Positions 7,426-20,168 of a DNA stretch of 26,273 nucleotides are shown here, piece after piece; position 1 is the first letter of the stretch, and each line of letters starts with the position of its first letter. The DNA is from DASZHJ01 sp035581425 (GTDB taxonomy: Bacteria; Pseudomonadota; Alphaproteobacteria; ATCC43930; CGMCC-115725): contig DATJVP010000146.1 of NCBI GenBank assembly GCA_035581425.1, positions 1-26,273 of the forward strand, in the 5' to 3' direction. The position numbers were made by a program, and so were the translations under genes. The notes under the pieces are model-generated. The model searched no databases, was not told the origin of the DNA, and worked only from the letters and a program-made list of their open reading frames with translations.

Positions 7426-10400
7426 GTGCTGAAGCCTGCCCAGGCCGAGAGCGACGACACCGGCGATCTGCTTTTCCGCAAGGGAAATGCGAGCCCTTCG
7501 GCGCGCGCGCCGCAGCGCGCTGCCGCAGCATCGCGCGGCGCGAGCGGCCTGACGGCGGGAGACATCCTCTCCGCGAAGGGCGCGGCTGGCGCGGAGGGCC
7601 TTGCGCGATCCTTCCGCAGATACGATCACAAGGAGATTCTCGAAGTAGAGCAGCCGCCAGAGGCCGGCCGCTCGCCCGACATGGAGGAGCCGGACGGCTC
7701 CTGGTACAAATACGACGGCGCGGCACCCAAGCCCGCGGCAGCGCTCTTCGAGCTCGACGAGAACGCGCCGACCAACTGGTACAAATACGAGCCGGACCCG
7801 CCGGCTCCCGCCGTGGCCAAATCCAATCTGGCCGCGGCGGCCTCGCTCTCCATCAACGGCTTCGCCCGGCGCTCCGCGACCCCGCCGCCGGCACCCGAGC
7901 CGCCGCAGGAAGCGGTGCTCGCCGAGGAGGAGTTCGAGGCGGAGGCCTCCGAAGAGATTTCCGAGGCGGTTGGCTCGCCGGCGCGTGCGCTGCAAGAGCA
8001 ATTGGCGCGTGCGCTCGTCATTCCTGACGCAGACGAGGACGCGGCTCGGGATTTCGCGGATGAAAGCACGCTGCAGGAGAATTGGGGCACGGCGCTCGCG
8101 GAAAGTACGGTAGAAGCGCCGCCTGCGCCGCCGCAGCCGCTTCCCACGATGGACGCCGCCGCCGTAGCGGTCTTCCTCCTCGAGCAGGCCATGCGCGCGG
8201 ATTGGGCGTCGGCGCTCTCGGCGAGCGGCGGAGAGACCCCGGAGCCCCCGCCGGCACCGCTCCCCGCGCTCGACGCGGGGCAAGCGAGGGAATTCGAGCG
8301 CGGACGAGGCCAAACCGAAACCTGGGAAAGTGCGCTCTCCGGCAGTATTGGGGAAACCGCGGAGGCGCCCGTTGCTTTGCTCCCCGATGCGGAGGACATC
8401 TCCGCCGGAGAGCGCGCGCTCTGGGAGGCGTGGACCGTCGCGCTCTCGAGCAGCATGGGCGAGACGCCGGAAACTCCAATTCGGCCGCTGCCCGCTGCGG
8501 AGGATTTCCCCGCCGGCACTCGCGCGCTGGCCGAGCTCTGGCACGACGCGCTTGCTGGCAGTGCCGGCGAGACGCCGGAGCCGCATATCCTGCCGGTGCC
8601 TGCCGCGGAAGACACGCTCGCTGGCGAGCGTGCGCTGTCGGAGGCTTGGGAGACTGCGCTTGCGAACAGCGCAGGCGAGAATTTTGAACTCGAAGTCGCG
8701 TCTGTCTCCGTCGCCGAGCATAGCGCCACCGTCGAGAGCGCAAAGGCCGAGAGCGGGGAGACTGTGGTCGCGGCGCCCGTTGATCTCTCGCCCGCGCCGC
8801 AGCCCTCACCGCTAGTAACCGAATCCCAGGAGTTCGCCGCTGCAATGGTGGAGGCGGTCGCTTTGCCGCCGCCGCCATTGCCTGCCGCAGAAGACGCCTC
8901 GGCCGGCGAGCGCACACGGGCAGAGACCTGGGAGCTAGCGCTCGCGGGCAGCGTCGGCGAGACAGCGGAACCTCGGACCGCGCCGCTTCCCGCGGCAGAA
9001 GATATCTCCGCCGTAGAGCGCAGGATGATGGATGCTTGGCAGCTTGCCCTCGCTAGCAGCGCGGGCGAGACGCCGGAGCCGCCGGTCACGCCACTTCCCG
9101 CGGCGGAAGATGCGTCGGCCGTCGCGCAATCGAGGAGGGCAGCCTGGGAGTTCGCTCTCGCTTGCAGTGCGGGCGAGACGCCGGAGCCTGCGCTCGCGCC
9201 GCTCGCCGCGGCGCAGGACAGCTTGGCCGTCGAGCGCGAGGCGGCGGAGGCTTGGCGCTTCGCCTTCGCTTGCAGCGCAGGCGAGACGGCGGAGCTGCCG
9301 GTCTCGGGACTTCCGGCTGCGGAAGGCGCCTCGGCGGTCGAGCGCGAGGCAGCCGAAGTTTGGGCCTCTGCCCTCGCTTGCAGCGCAGGCGAGACACCGG
9401 AGCCTCAAATCGTTCCGCTCCCGTTGCCAGAGGACGCAGCGGCGGTCGAGCGCGCGACGGCGGACGCCTGGGAATTCACGCTCGCGGGCAGCGCGGGCGA
9501 GGCGCCGGACGCGCTGGATCCTGTGGCGGAAGATAGCTCAGTCGGCGATCTCGCAGGCCCGGAGATTCAGGGCTCGATTTCGACAGGAACCGCAATCGAG
9601 GCGGTAGAGCCGCTGCTCCTTACTGATGTTGTGGAGCCGTTACTCCTCACTGATGTAGTGGAGCCGCTGCTCCTCACTGATGTGGTTGACCGCTCCGTGG
9701 TCGAGAGCGAGACACCCGAGCCCATGATCGAGCCGCTCTTAGAGGGAGCCGCAGTCGCTGCGGATGTGCTCGTGCTGAGCGCGGAAATGGCGCTCGCGCG
9801 GATTGATGGCGAGACCGAAGCGACTCTGCGGCAAGAGCCGCTCGCCCCGACCGGCGAGATGGTCCCGACCGAAGATATCCTCGTCCTCACCCCGGAGATG
9901 GCGCAGGAGACGCTGGAGCCCGAGCGCCGGTCGCCGCCATTGGCCGAGCCGCGAGAGGCTGCCGAGATCGATCACGCACCTGAAATCGCCTCGACTGAGG
10001 AAGCACGCGCGGAAGCTGCCGTTTCACCGGAACCGCCGGTCAAGGCGCCGGCGGTCGAGCTCTCGGCGGTGAAGAGCGAGATCGTGTTTGCGACGGAGGA
10101 ACCGCCGCGCTTGCCGGCGCCGTTACCAAGGGGAATTCGGATTTATCGCGGCGCTCCGGCGCCGGGCATTCACAAAGGAAGTGGAGCGGACATGGGCGCG
10201 AACACAGAGCTTGCAGACGGCATCGCCGCGATGATCGGCGACATGCTCAACACGACGGAGTTCGCGACGCAAGCGAGCGCCAAGGCGCGGCAGGCGGAGC
10301 GCCTCGCTCCGCTAGAGCCGGGCCCTAGTACCGAGGCTTTCGACCAAGCGGTCGCGGAGGCACTCGGACGGAACTCGGCGCCGCCCCCGAAGCGGCGGGG

Positions 10401-10641
10401 CACGGTCGATCGCGCGCTCGCGGTTATGCTGGTTGCCATGCTCGGCGCCGGCGGGTATTTCGGCTATTCGCTCTATTCCCGCGAGCCCTCGGCGCCGCAA
10501 GCATCCGTCGACGCCGTCGCCACGGCCGCCGCACCTGCGCTCGTGCCGAGCGCTTCCGCAGTCGCGCCGGCCGAGCCCGCCGCGCCGGTCGAGCCGCGAA
10601 ATCCCCTGCCAAAAGACCCGCGCGCGAAACGCGCGAAGTGA
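7426..10641 (+). CDS. Acidic 36-residue-repeat protein with one C-terminal membrane segment, function unknown
   Basis: I do not recognise this 1071-residue protein. Alternative starts are ATG 7408 and GTG 7327. Near the N-terminus are GDLLFRKG and GDILSAKG, then WYKY twice, exactly 25 residues apart (7702 and 7777). From about residue 243 to 700 runs a tandem repeat of 36 residues (108 bp). Its consensus is AED-x-SA-x-ER, about 6 residues, AW-xx-ALA-x-SAGETPEP, then a segment ending PLPA. The cleanest units start at 8389, 8497, 8605, 8887, 8995, 9103, 9211, 9319 and 9427. More degenerate units precede them, and non-repeat sequence interrupts after the third. Three consecutive units carry Cys in ACSAGET. 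Then VEPLLLTDV occurs three times. A single hydrophobic helix lies at about 997-1017 after KRRGTVDR, so the N-terminus is probably cytosolic, with a 54-residue Pro/Ala tail outside. Confidence 0.85.
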   Translation: MLKPAQAESDDTGDLLFRKGNASPSARAPQRAAAASRGASGLTAGDILSAKGAAGAEGLARSFRRYDHKEILEVEQPPEAGRSPDMEEPDGSWYKYDGAAPKPAAALFELDENAPTNWYKYEPDPPAPAVAKSNLAAAASLSINGFARRSATPPPAPEPPQEAVLAEEEFEAEASEEISEAVGSPARALQEQLARALVIPDADEDAARDFADESTLQENWGTALAESTVEAPPAPPQPLPTMDAAAVAVFLLEQAMRADWASALSASGGETPEPPPAPLPALDAGQAREFERGRGQTETWESALSGSIGETAEAPVALLPDAEDISAGERALWEAWTVALSSSMGETPETPIRPLPAAEDFPAGTRALAELWHDALAGSAGETPEPHILPVPAAEDTLAGERALSEAWETALANSAGENFELEVASVSVAEHSATVESAKAESGETVVAAPVDLSPAPQPSPLVTESQEFAAAMVEAVALPPPPLPAAEDASAGERTRAETWELALAGSVGETAEPRTAPLPAAEDISAVERRMMDAWQLALASSAGETPEPPVTPLPAAEDASAVAQSRRAAWEFALACSAGETPEPALAPLAAAQDSLAVEREAAEAWRFAFACSAGETAELPVSGLPAAEGASAVEREAAEVWASALACSAGETPEPQIVPLPLPEDAAAVERATADAWEFTLAGSAGEAPDALDPVAEDSSVGDLAGPEIQGSISTGTAIEAVEPLLLTDVVEPLLLTDVVEPLLLTDVVDRSVVESETPEPMIEPLLEGAAVAADVLVLSAEMALARIDGETEATLRQEPLAPTGEMVPTEDILVLTPEMAQETLEPERRSPPLAEPREAAEIDHAPEIASTEEARAEAAVSPEPPVKAPAVELSAVKSEIVFATEEPPRLPAPLPRGIRIYRGAPAPGIHKGSGADMGANTELADGIAAMIGDMLNTTEFATQASAKARQAERLAPLEPGPSTEAFDQAVAEALGRNSAPPPKRRGTVDRALAVMLVAMLGAGGYFGYSLYSREPSAPQASVDAVATAAAPALVPSASAVAPAEPAAPVEPRNPLPKDPRAKRAK
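8152..9525 (+). repeat. 108-bp in-frame tandem repeat array
   Basis: Successive GCx-GAx-GAx (Ala-Glu-Asp) unit starts are exactly 108 bases apart at 8389, 8497 and 8605, and again at 8887, 8995, 9103, 9211, 9319 and 9427. The two units before 8389 are slightly longer (120 and 117 bases). The last ends after 99 bases, where the next Ala-Glu-Asp begins at 9526. Codons differ between units while the amino-acid pattern holds, which points to old repeats under protein-level selection rather than a very recent expansion. Confidence 0.9.
9604..9684 (+). repeat. Three 27-bp direct repeats encoding VEPLLLTDV
   Basis: Three adjacent 27-base units at 9604-9630, 9631-9657 and 9658-9684 encode the same nine residues. 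They differ at only a few third or first codon positions, so they are much closer to each other than the 108-bp units are. This suggests a recent slippage expansion inside the gene, and the copy number may vary between strains. Confidence 0.9.
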
Positions 10642-10647
10642 CGTTAT

Positions 10648-11592
10648 TCAGCGGCTGACGGGCTTGCCGTCGGCCTCCACGACCGCGCGCACCGCGGCGG
10701 GCTCGACCTTGATCGCGACGCCCGCGCGCTCCTGCTGCAGCAGCATCGCGACGCGGGAGTCACGGTCGGCCCAGCCGCGGTTCATCGCCTCCGTCAGCTC
10801 CTCGAGCGCGAGATTCGCCATGCGCATCGGCACCTTGAGCTCGCGGCCGAGGGCCGCCGCGAGCCCCACGTCCTTGTGCGCGAGGCGAAGCGCGAAGGCC
10901 GCGGGCTCGTAGGCCCCCGGCAGAAACTGGTCGATGAGCCCGTCGAAGGTGCGTCGCCGCCCGAGTACGCCCTGGCGCACGGCCTCGAAAAGCGCCAAGG
11001 GCTCAACCCCGCCCTTGATGCCAAGGGTGAAGACCTCCGCGAGCACTGTCTGGATCGCATAGCCCGCGCAGTTGTGGACGAGCTTCGCGACCGAGCCCGC
11101 ACCGATCGGGCCGATGTAACGTGCTTGATCCGCCATGGCATCGAGCAGCGGATTGTGCCGGTCGAAGACCGCGCGCTCGCCACCGACCCAGATCGCGAGC
11201 TTGCCGCTCCTGGCGCCGCGGGGACCGCCGCTTACGGGTGCGTCGAGCATGTGGAGCCCGCGCTCGGCGAATGCCGCGCTGATGCGGCGGACCACCGTCG
11301 GGGAGTTTGTGGAGAGGTCGAAGAAAGCACCGCCTTTTCTGAGCCCGTGCAAGAGTCCGTCGGCGCCGAGCGCCACCGCCTCGACCTCCGGCGGCCCCGG
11401 CAGCGAAGTGAAGACGACCTCGACCGCCTCGGCGACCTTGCGTGGGCTCTCGGCCCACTGAGCGCCCTCCGCCAGGAAGGGCTCGGCTGAAGCGCGGCGC
11501 GCCTCATGGACGACGAGACCGTGACCGGCCTTGCGCAGATTTGCGGCCATCCCGGCACCCATGGTGCCGAGGCCGATAAAGCCCACCTGCAT
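10648..11592 (-). CDS. NAD(P)-dependent 3-hydroxyisobutyrate-dehydrogenase-family oxidoreductase
   Basis: A 314-residue member of the beta-hydroxyacid dehydrogenase family (3-hydroxyisobutyrate dehydrogenase, tartronate semialdehyde reductase). The N-terminus reads MQVGFIGLGTMG, the Rossmann GxGxxG at residues 7-12. DAPVSGG at 117-123 is the substrate-binding signature. GSVAKLVHN places the catalytic Lys at about 170 and the conserved Asn at 174. The length matches the family (about 290-310). The exact substrate cannot be told from sequence. The gene starts 13 bases after the stop of the upstream carboxymuconolactone-decarboxylase-like gene, so the two are likely cotranscribed. Its end lies 6 bases from the end of the convergent repeat-protein gene, with no room for a separate terminator. 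Confidence 0.9.
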   Translation of the reverse strand: MQVGFIGLGTMGAGMAANLRKAGHGLVVHEARRASAEPFLAEGAQWAESPRKVAEAVEVVFTSLPGPPEVEAVALGADGLLHGLRKGGAFFDLSTNSPTVVRRISAAFAERGLHMLDAPVSGGPRGARSGKLAIWVGGERAVFDRHNPLLDAMADQARYIGPIGAGSVAKLVHNCAGYAIQTVLAEVFTLGIKGGVEPLALFEAVRQGVLGRRRTFDGLIDQFLPGAYEPAAFALRLAHKDVGLAAALGRELKVPMRMANLALEELTEAMNRGWADRDSRVAMLLQQERAGVAIKVEPAAVRAVVEADGKPVSR

Positions 11593-11605
11593 GCGATGCT
11601 CTCTT

Positions 11606-11935
11606 TCAGCGCCGATCGTCGAAGACTTCCTTGGCGAGGAGTGCGGCGGACATCGCGGTGGGCCAGCCGGAATAGAAGGCGAGGTGGGTGATGATCTCGA
11701 CGATCTCGTCCTTGGTCACGCCGTTGTTGAGCGCGCGGTCGAGATGGCCGCGAAGTTGCTCGCTGCGCTGGAGTGCCACGAGAGTCGCGACGGTGATGAG
11801 ACTACGGTCGCGCTTGGAGAGGCCCGGTCTCTCCCAGACGTCGCCAAAGAGCACTTTCTCCGTGAGGTCGATCAGCTTCGGCGCAAGCGAGCGTACCTTC
11901 TCGCGATTGGCGGCGGTGGCTTGTGCGGTGGTCAT
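11606..11935 (-). CDS. Carboxymuconolactone decarboxylase family protein
   Basis: A 109-residue protein matching the small all-helical CMD family. LRGHLDRALNNGVTKDEI and ITHLAFYSGWPTAMSA are the family's core helices, including the conserved His and the Y-x-GWP segment. The CxxC pair of AhpD-type peroxidase partners is absent, so an AhpD-like thiol role is unlikely. I chose ATG 11935 because GGGAGG (minus strand, 11940-11945) sits 4 bases upstream and the family's usual N-terminus begins there. The frame is open further upstream to 12109, but that extension is Arg/Pro-rich and unlike the family. Members act as gamma-carboxymuconolactone decarboxylases or as poorly characterised partners of dehydrogenases. 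The pairing with a hydroxyacid dehydrogenase here suggests a small catabolic unit, substrate unknown. Confidence 0.88.
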   Translation of the reverse strand: MTTAQATAANREKVRSLAPKLIDLTEKVLFGDVWERPGLSKRDRSLITVATLVALQRSEQLRGHLDRALNNGVTKDEIVEIITHLAFYSGWPTAMSAALLAKEVFDDRR

Positions 11936-11939
11936 GTGT

Positions 11940-11945
11940 CCTCCC
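11940..11945 (-). promoter_or_regulatory. Ribosome binding site setting the start of the CMD-family gene
   Basis: On the minus strand, GGGAGG lies 4 bases before ATG 11935. It rules in this start over the longer open frame that reaches 12109. Confidence 0.7.
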
Positions 11946-12002
11946 GAGGTTTGGAATGCCGGGAGGAGCGTACTCTGAAAGCGCAGACGTTCGGTAGTGG
12001 CT

Positions 12003-12034
12003 GGGTCCGCTGGACCGTGCGTCCTTCGACGCGC
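12003..12034 (-). terminator. Possible hairpins downstream of gltD
   Basis: About 20 bases beyond the gltD stop (minus direction) lie two small hairpins. GCGTC and GACGC (12019-12023 and 12028-12032) enclose a 4-nt loop, extendable by two pairs. GGTCC and GGACC (12004-12008 and 12012-12016) enclose a 3-nt loop. There is no T run, so termination is only a possibility. Confidence 0.3.
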
Positions 12035-12054
12035 GACCGGCGAGCAGCGCCCCG

Positions 12055-13503
12055 TCAACGCGGGAGCGTGCTGCTTCCCGTCAGAAACTCGTCGACAGCG
12101 CGGGCGCATTGCCGGCCCTCGCGGATCGCCCAGACCACCAGCGACTGGCCCCGGCGCATGTCGCCCGCGGCGAAGATCTTGTCGACGGAGGTGCGGTAGG
12201 TGACGGTGTTCGCGCGGATGTTCTGGCGCGCATCGAGCGCGACACCCGCCTGCTCCACCATTCCCTCCTTACGCGGCCCGAGGAAGCCCATGGCAAGGAG
12301 CACGAGGTCGGCCTTGAGACGGAACTCGCTCCCGGGGACTTCCCGCATCTGCGGCCGGCCGCCGTCCTTCACCCAGTCGAGACGGATGCACTCCAGGGCC
12401 TCGACACGTCCGTCCGTGCCCAGGGCGCGCTTCGTCAGTACCGACCAGTCGCGGTCGCAGCCCTCCTCCTGCGAGGAGGAGGTCCGGAGCTTGTTCGGCC
12501 AATCGGGCCAAGTGAGGCCCTTGTTCTCCTTCTCCGGCGGCTTCGGGAGGATCTCGAGCTGGGTGATGGAAGCGGCGCCTTGGCGAACCGCGGTGCCGAT
12601 GCAGTCGGAGCCGGTGTCGCCGCCGCCGATCACCACCACGTGCTTGCCGGCGGCCGTGATCGTTCCCGTGGGTGCCGCCACCGCCTCGCTGTCGCCGTGG
12701 CCGCGCTTGTTCTGCTGCGTCAGGTATTCCATCGCGAAATGGACGCCCTTGAGCTCGCGCCCGGGCACCTCGAGATCGCGCGCCCATTCCGTGCCGCCGG
12801 TCATGACGAGCGCGTCATGGTCCTCGAGGAGGGAGGCGACGCTCACGGTGCTCCCGACCTCGACGCCCGTCACGAACTCCACGCCCTCCGCCTTCATCTG
12901 CTCGACGCGACGGTCGATCAGGTGCTTCTCCATCTTGAAGTCGGGAATGCCGTAACGGAGAAGCCCGCCGATGCGGTCGCTCTTCTCGAAGAGAGTTACG
13001 CGATGGCCTGCGCGCGCGAGCTGTTGCGCACAAGCGAGGCCCGCGGGGCCCGAGCCCACGACGGCCACGTGCTTGCCGGTGCGGTGCGCCGGGGGCAGCG
13101 GATTGATCCAGCCCTCGCGCCAGCCACGATCGACGATCGCGCATTCGATTGTCTTGATAGTGACGGGGTTGTCGTCGATGTTGAGCGTGCAAGCGGCCTC
13201 GCAAGGCGCGGGGCAGATGCGGCCCGTGAACTCCGGAAAATTGTTGGTGGAATGGAGCGTCGCGAGCGCCGCCTCCCACTGGCCGCGAAAGACCAGGTTG
13301 TTCCAGTCCGGGATCATGTTGTTGACGGGACAACCGGTGTGACAGAAGGGGATGCCGCAATCCATGCAGCGCGCGGCTTGCTTGCCGAGCTCCGGGTCCG
13401 GCAGCGGCTTTACGAACTCCTTCCAGGATTTCCGGCGCACCTCCGGCTTGTCGTAGCCGCGGTCCTGCCGCTCGAATTCCAGAAATCCCGTGGGCTTGCC
13501 CAT
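12055..13503 (-). CDS. gltD: Glutamate synthase (NADPH) small subunit
   Basis: A 482-residue protein, the expected length. The beta subunit takes electrons from NADPH through FAD and passes them to the large subunit, which makes glutamate from glutamine and 2-oxoglutarate. The N-terminal region has the cysteine sets that hold [4Fe-4S] clusters: C46, C49, C54 and C58 in CMDCGIPFCHTGC, and C97, C101 and C105 in CPAPCEAAC. VVGSGPAG at about 148-155 is the FAD dinucleotide site, and IGGGDTGSD at about 292-300 is the NADPH site. The conserved TSSSQEEG and the AAGDMRRGQSLVVWAI end are present. The start lies 9 bases after the gltB stop with no strong ribosome site of its own, so translational coupling in a gltBD operon is likely. 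Confidence 0.97.
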   Translation of the reverse strand: MGKPTGFLEFERQDRGYDKPEVRRKSWKEFVKPLPDPELGKQAARCMDCGIPFCHTGCPVNNMIPDWNNLVFRGQWEAALATLHSTNNFPEFTGRICPAPCEAACTLNIDDNPVTIKTIECAIVDRGWREGWINPLPPAHRTGKHVAVVGSGPAGLACAQQLARAGHRVTLFEKSDRIGGLLRYGIPDFKMEKHLIDRRVEQMKAEGVEFVTGVEVGSTVSVASLLEDHDALVMTGGTEWARDLEVPGRELKGVHFAMEYLTQQNKRGHGDSEAVAAPTGTITAAGKHVVVIGGGDTGSDCIGTAVRQGAASITQLEILPKPPEKENKGLTWPDWPNKLRTSSSQEEGCDRDWSVLTKRALGTDGRVEALECIRLDWVKDGGRPQMREVPGSEFRLKADLVLLAMGFLGPRKEGMVEQAGVALDARQNIRANTVTYRTSVDKIFAAGDMRRGQSLVVWAIREGRQCARAVDEFLTGSSTLPR

Positions 13504-13512
13504 GTGAGCGGA

Positions 13513-18159
<4,647 letters not shown>

Positions 18160-18553
18160 CCCCGAGAGCGCTCGCACCGCCGAATTTCGCGGGCGCACCA
18201 CGCGCCCGTCCCCTTCCCCAAGAGGAATCCAAAACTTTGTGACATCGACATAATGCATAACTAGGGCAGGGAACGCGACTCTTCCCTGATGGTGCGCCGC
18301 ACATCTCTAGCGCCGCTATCAGCCGGCGGAGGCCCGGTCGATAAGACGCTCGACGCATTGAGCTTTTTTCAAGGCTCCTCAAGGCCATAGCAGGAAGGAG
18401 CATATTCCTCCCTCACCGAAGGGAGCGGGTGTGTTAACCTGCCCGAAAGCCCGGCGATAGCACCGGGGCGGGGCCGCGAGCCGCGGCGTCCGAACAAGGA
18501 TGCCTGAGCCTCGCCCAGAGGCTCGGCCTGCCAAAAGGGGAGGGTGAACCGCG
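18160..18553. other. Divergent intergenic region between gltB and the dpp-like operon
   Basis: About 390 bases must hold the promoters for gltBD (leftward) and the transporter operon (rightward). Visible structures are the 22-bp dyad at 18267-18288; a weak hairpin CTCCCT/AGGGAG at 18408-18413 and 18420-18425; a perfect 7-bp hairpin GAGCCTC/GAGGCTC at 18506-18512 and 18518-18524; and the strong ribosome site GGGGAGGG at 18537-18544 for the first transporter gene. If gltB starts at 18258, the leftmost 99 bases are coding. I could not identify a convincing sigma-54 or sigma-70 promoter by eye. Confidence 0.6.
18267..18288. promoter_or_regulatory. Perfect dyad upstream of gltB
   Basis: CAGGGAA at 18267-18273 and TTCCCTG at 18282-18288 are exact inverse complements separated by 8 bases, making a 22-bp symmetrical site. 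It lies about 110 bases before the preferred gltB start and 9 bases before the alternative start at 18258. It could be an operator for a dimeric regulator or a hairpin in the gltB leader; the regulator is unknown. Confidence 0.4.
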
Positions 18554-20155
18554 ATGGATCCGATACTGCGGGGATTCGGGGTCGGGGCCTGTGTGCTCGC
18601 GGGCCTGATGGCGGCCTCGGCGGGCGCCGAGGAGCCGAAGCACGGCGGCATCCTCAAGATGTACCACCGCGACAGCCCCGCCAGCGCCTCGATCCACGAG
18701 GAGGCGACCTATTCCACCAACATCCCCTTCATGGGCGTCTTCAACAACCTCGTCCTCTATAACCAGGACGTGGCGCAGAACAGCATGGAGACCATCGTTC
18801 CAGAGCTCGCGACGAGCTGGGCCTGGAGCGCCGACAACCTCACGCTCACCTTCAAGCTGCGCGAGGGCGTGACGTGGCACGACGGGAAACCCTTCACCAG
18901 CAAGGACGTGAAGTGCACCTTCGACATGGTCATGGACAAATCGCCGAACAAATTCCGCAAGAACCCGCGCAAGGCCTGGTACGAGAACGTAACCGACGTG
19001 ACCGTGAACGGCGACTTCGAGGCGTCCTTCCACCTTAAGCGCCCCCAGCCGTCATTGCTCGCGCTCCTCGCCTCGGGCTACACGCCGGTCTATCCCTGCC
19101 ACGTCTCCGCCGCCGATATGCGTACGCATCCGATCGGTACCGGTCCCTTCAAATTCGTGGAGTTCAAGGAGAACCAGTCGATCAAGATCGCGCGCAATCC
19201 CGATTACTGGAAGAAGGGCTTTCCCTATCTCGACGGCATCGATTGGACGATCATCCCGAACCGCTCGACCGCGCTTCTTGCCTTCGTCGCGGCGAAATTC
19301 GACATGACTTTCCCGACCGAGGTGACGGTCCCGCTCATCAAGGACATCAAGTCGCAGGACCCGACCGCGATCTGCGTGCTCGAGCCAACCAATGTCAGCA
19401 CCAACCTCATCGTCAACCGCGACAAGCCGCCTTTCGACAATGCCGATCTCCGCCGCGCCATGGCGCTCGCTCTCGATCGCAAGGCCTTCAATGACATCCT
19501 CGCGGAAGGACAGGACGACATCGGCGGCACGATGCTGCCGCCGCCGCAGGGCGTTTGGGGTATGCCGAAGGAGATGCTGCAGACGATCCCCGGCTATGGG
19601 CCCGACGTGGGCAAGGCCCGCGAGGAAGCGCGCGCGATCATGGCGAAGCTCGGCTACAGCGCTGAGAAGCCGCTCAAGATCAAGGTCTCCACACGCAATA
19701 TCCCAGTCTACCGCGATCCCGCGGTGATCCTGATCGATCAGCTGAAGCAGGTCTACATCGAGGGCGAGCTCGAGACGGTCGAGACCGGCGTCTGGTTCTC
19801 CAAGGTCGCGCGCGGCGACTACTCCGTCGGGCTCAATCTCACGGGGAACGCCGTCGACGACCCGGACCAGGCCTTCTACGAGAACTACTCCTGCGGCTCC
19901 GAGCGAAACTACACGCATTACTGCAACAAGGAGCTCGAGAAGCTCTTCGACCAGCAATCGCAGATGACGGATTTCGCCCAGCGCAAGGCGCTGGTCTGGC
20001 AGATCGACAAGCAGCTCCAGGAGGACGTGGCGCGCCCGATCATCTTCCACATCCGCGCGGGGACCTGCTGGAAGCCCTATGTGAAGGGCGTCACCATCAT
20101 GGTGAACAGCTCCTACAACGGCTACCGCTACGAGGATTTGTGGCTCGACAAGTGA
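18554..20155 (+). CDS. dppA: ABC transporter substrate-binding protein, peptide/nickel (DppA) type
   Basis: A 533-residue cluster-C (SBP_bac_5) binding protein, at the usual length. The start at 18554 follows GGGGAGGG with 9-base spacing. The signal peptide is short, with likely cleavage after ASAGA near residue 25. PELATSWAWSADNLTLTFKLREGVTWHDGKPF is the family's signature region (the part near residues 85-116), and the PIGTGPFKF and NPDYW segments follow as expected. It is the first gene of a complete importer with two permeases and two ATPases. Members carry dipeptides, oligopeptides, nickel, glutathione or opines, and the ligand here is not readable from sequence, so the dpp name marks family and gene order only. 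A hairpin separates it from the permease genes, a common way to keep binding protein in excess. Confidence 0.9.
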   Translation: MDPILRGFGVGACVLAGLMAASAGAEEPKHGGILKMYHRDSPASASIHEEATYSTNIPFMGVFNNLVLYNQDVAQNSMETIVPELATSWAWSADNLTLTFKLREGVTWHDGKPFTSKDVKCTFDMVMDKSPNKFRKNPRKAWYENVTDVTVNGDFEASFHLKRPQPSLLALLASGYTPVYPCHVSAADMRTHPIGTGPFKFVEFKENQSIKIARNPDYWKKGFPYLDGIDWTIIPNRSTALLAFVAAKFDMTFPTEVTVPLIKDIKSQDPTAICVLEPTNVSTNLIVNRDKPPFDNADLRRAMALALDRKAFNDILAEGQDDIGGTMLPPPQGVWGMPKEMLQTIPGYGPDVGKAREEARAIMAKLGYSAEKPLKIKVSTRNIPVYRDPAVILIDQLKQVYIEGELETVETGVWFSKVARGDYSVGLNLTGNAVDDPDQAFYENYSCGSERNYTHYCNKELEKLFDQQSQMTDFAQRKALVWQIDKQLQEDVARPIIFHIRAGTCWKPYVKGVTIMVNSSYNGYRYEDLWLDK

Positions 20156-20168
20156 GCCTTCGCTCGCC

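Noticed and set aside
7285..9089. Long minus-strand frames opposite the repeat protein
   Set aside because: They also show the 36-residue periodicity only because the DNA repeats. The plus frame has a ribosome site, a membrane helix and a clean end beside the convergent gene.
10620..10635. CGCGCG...CGCGCG hairpin at the end of the repeat-protein gene
   Set aside because: It lies within codons for the basic tail and has no T run; too weak to call a terminator.
12462..12479. CCTCCTC/GAGGAGG hairpin inside gltD
   Set aside because: It falls exactly on the conserved TSSSQEEG coding segment, so protein sequence explains it.
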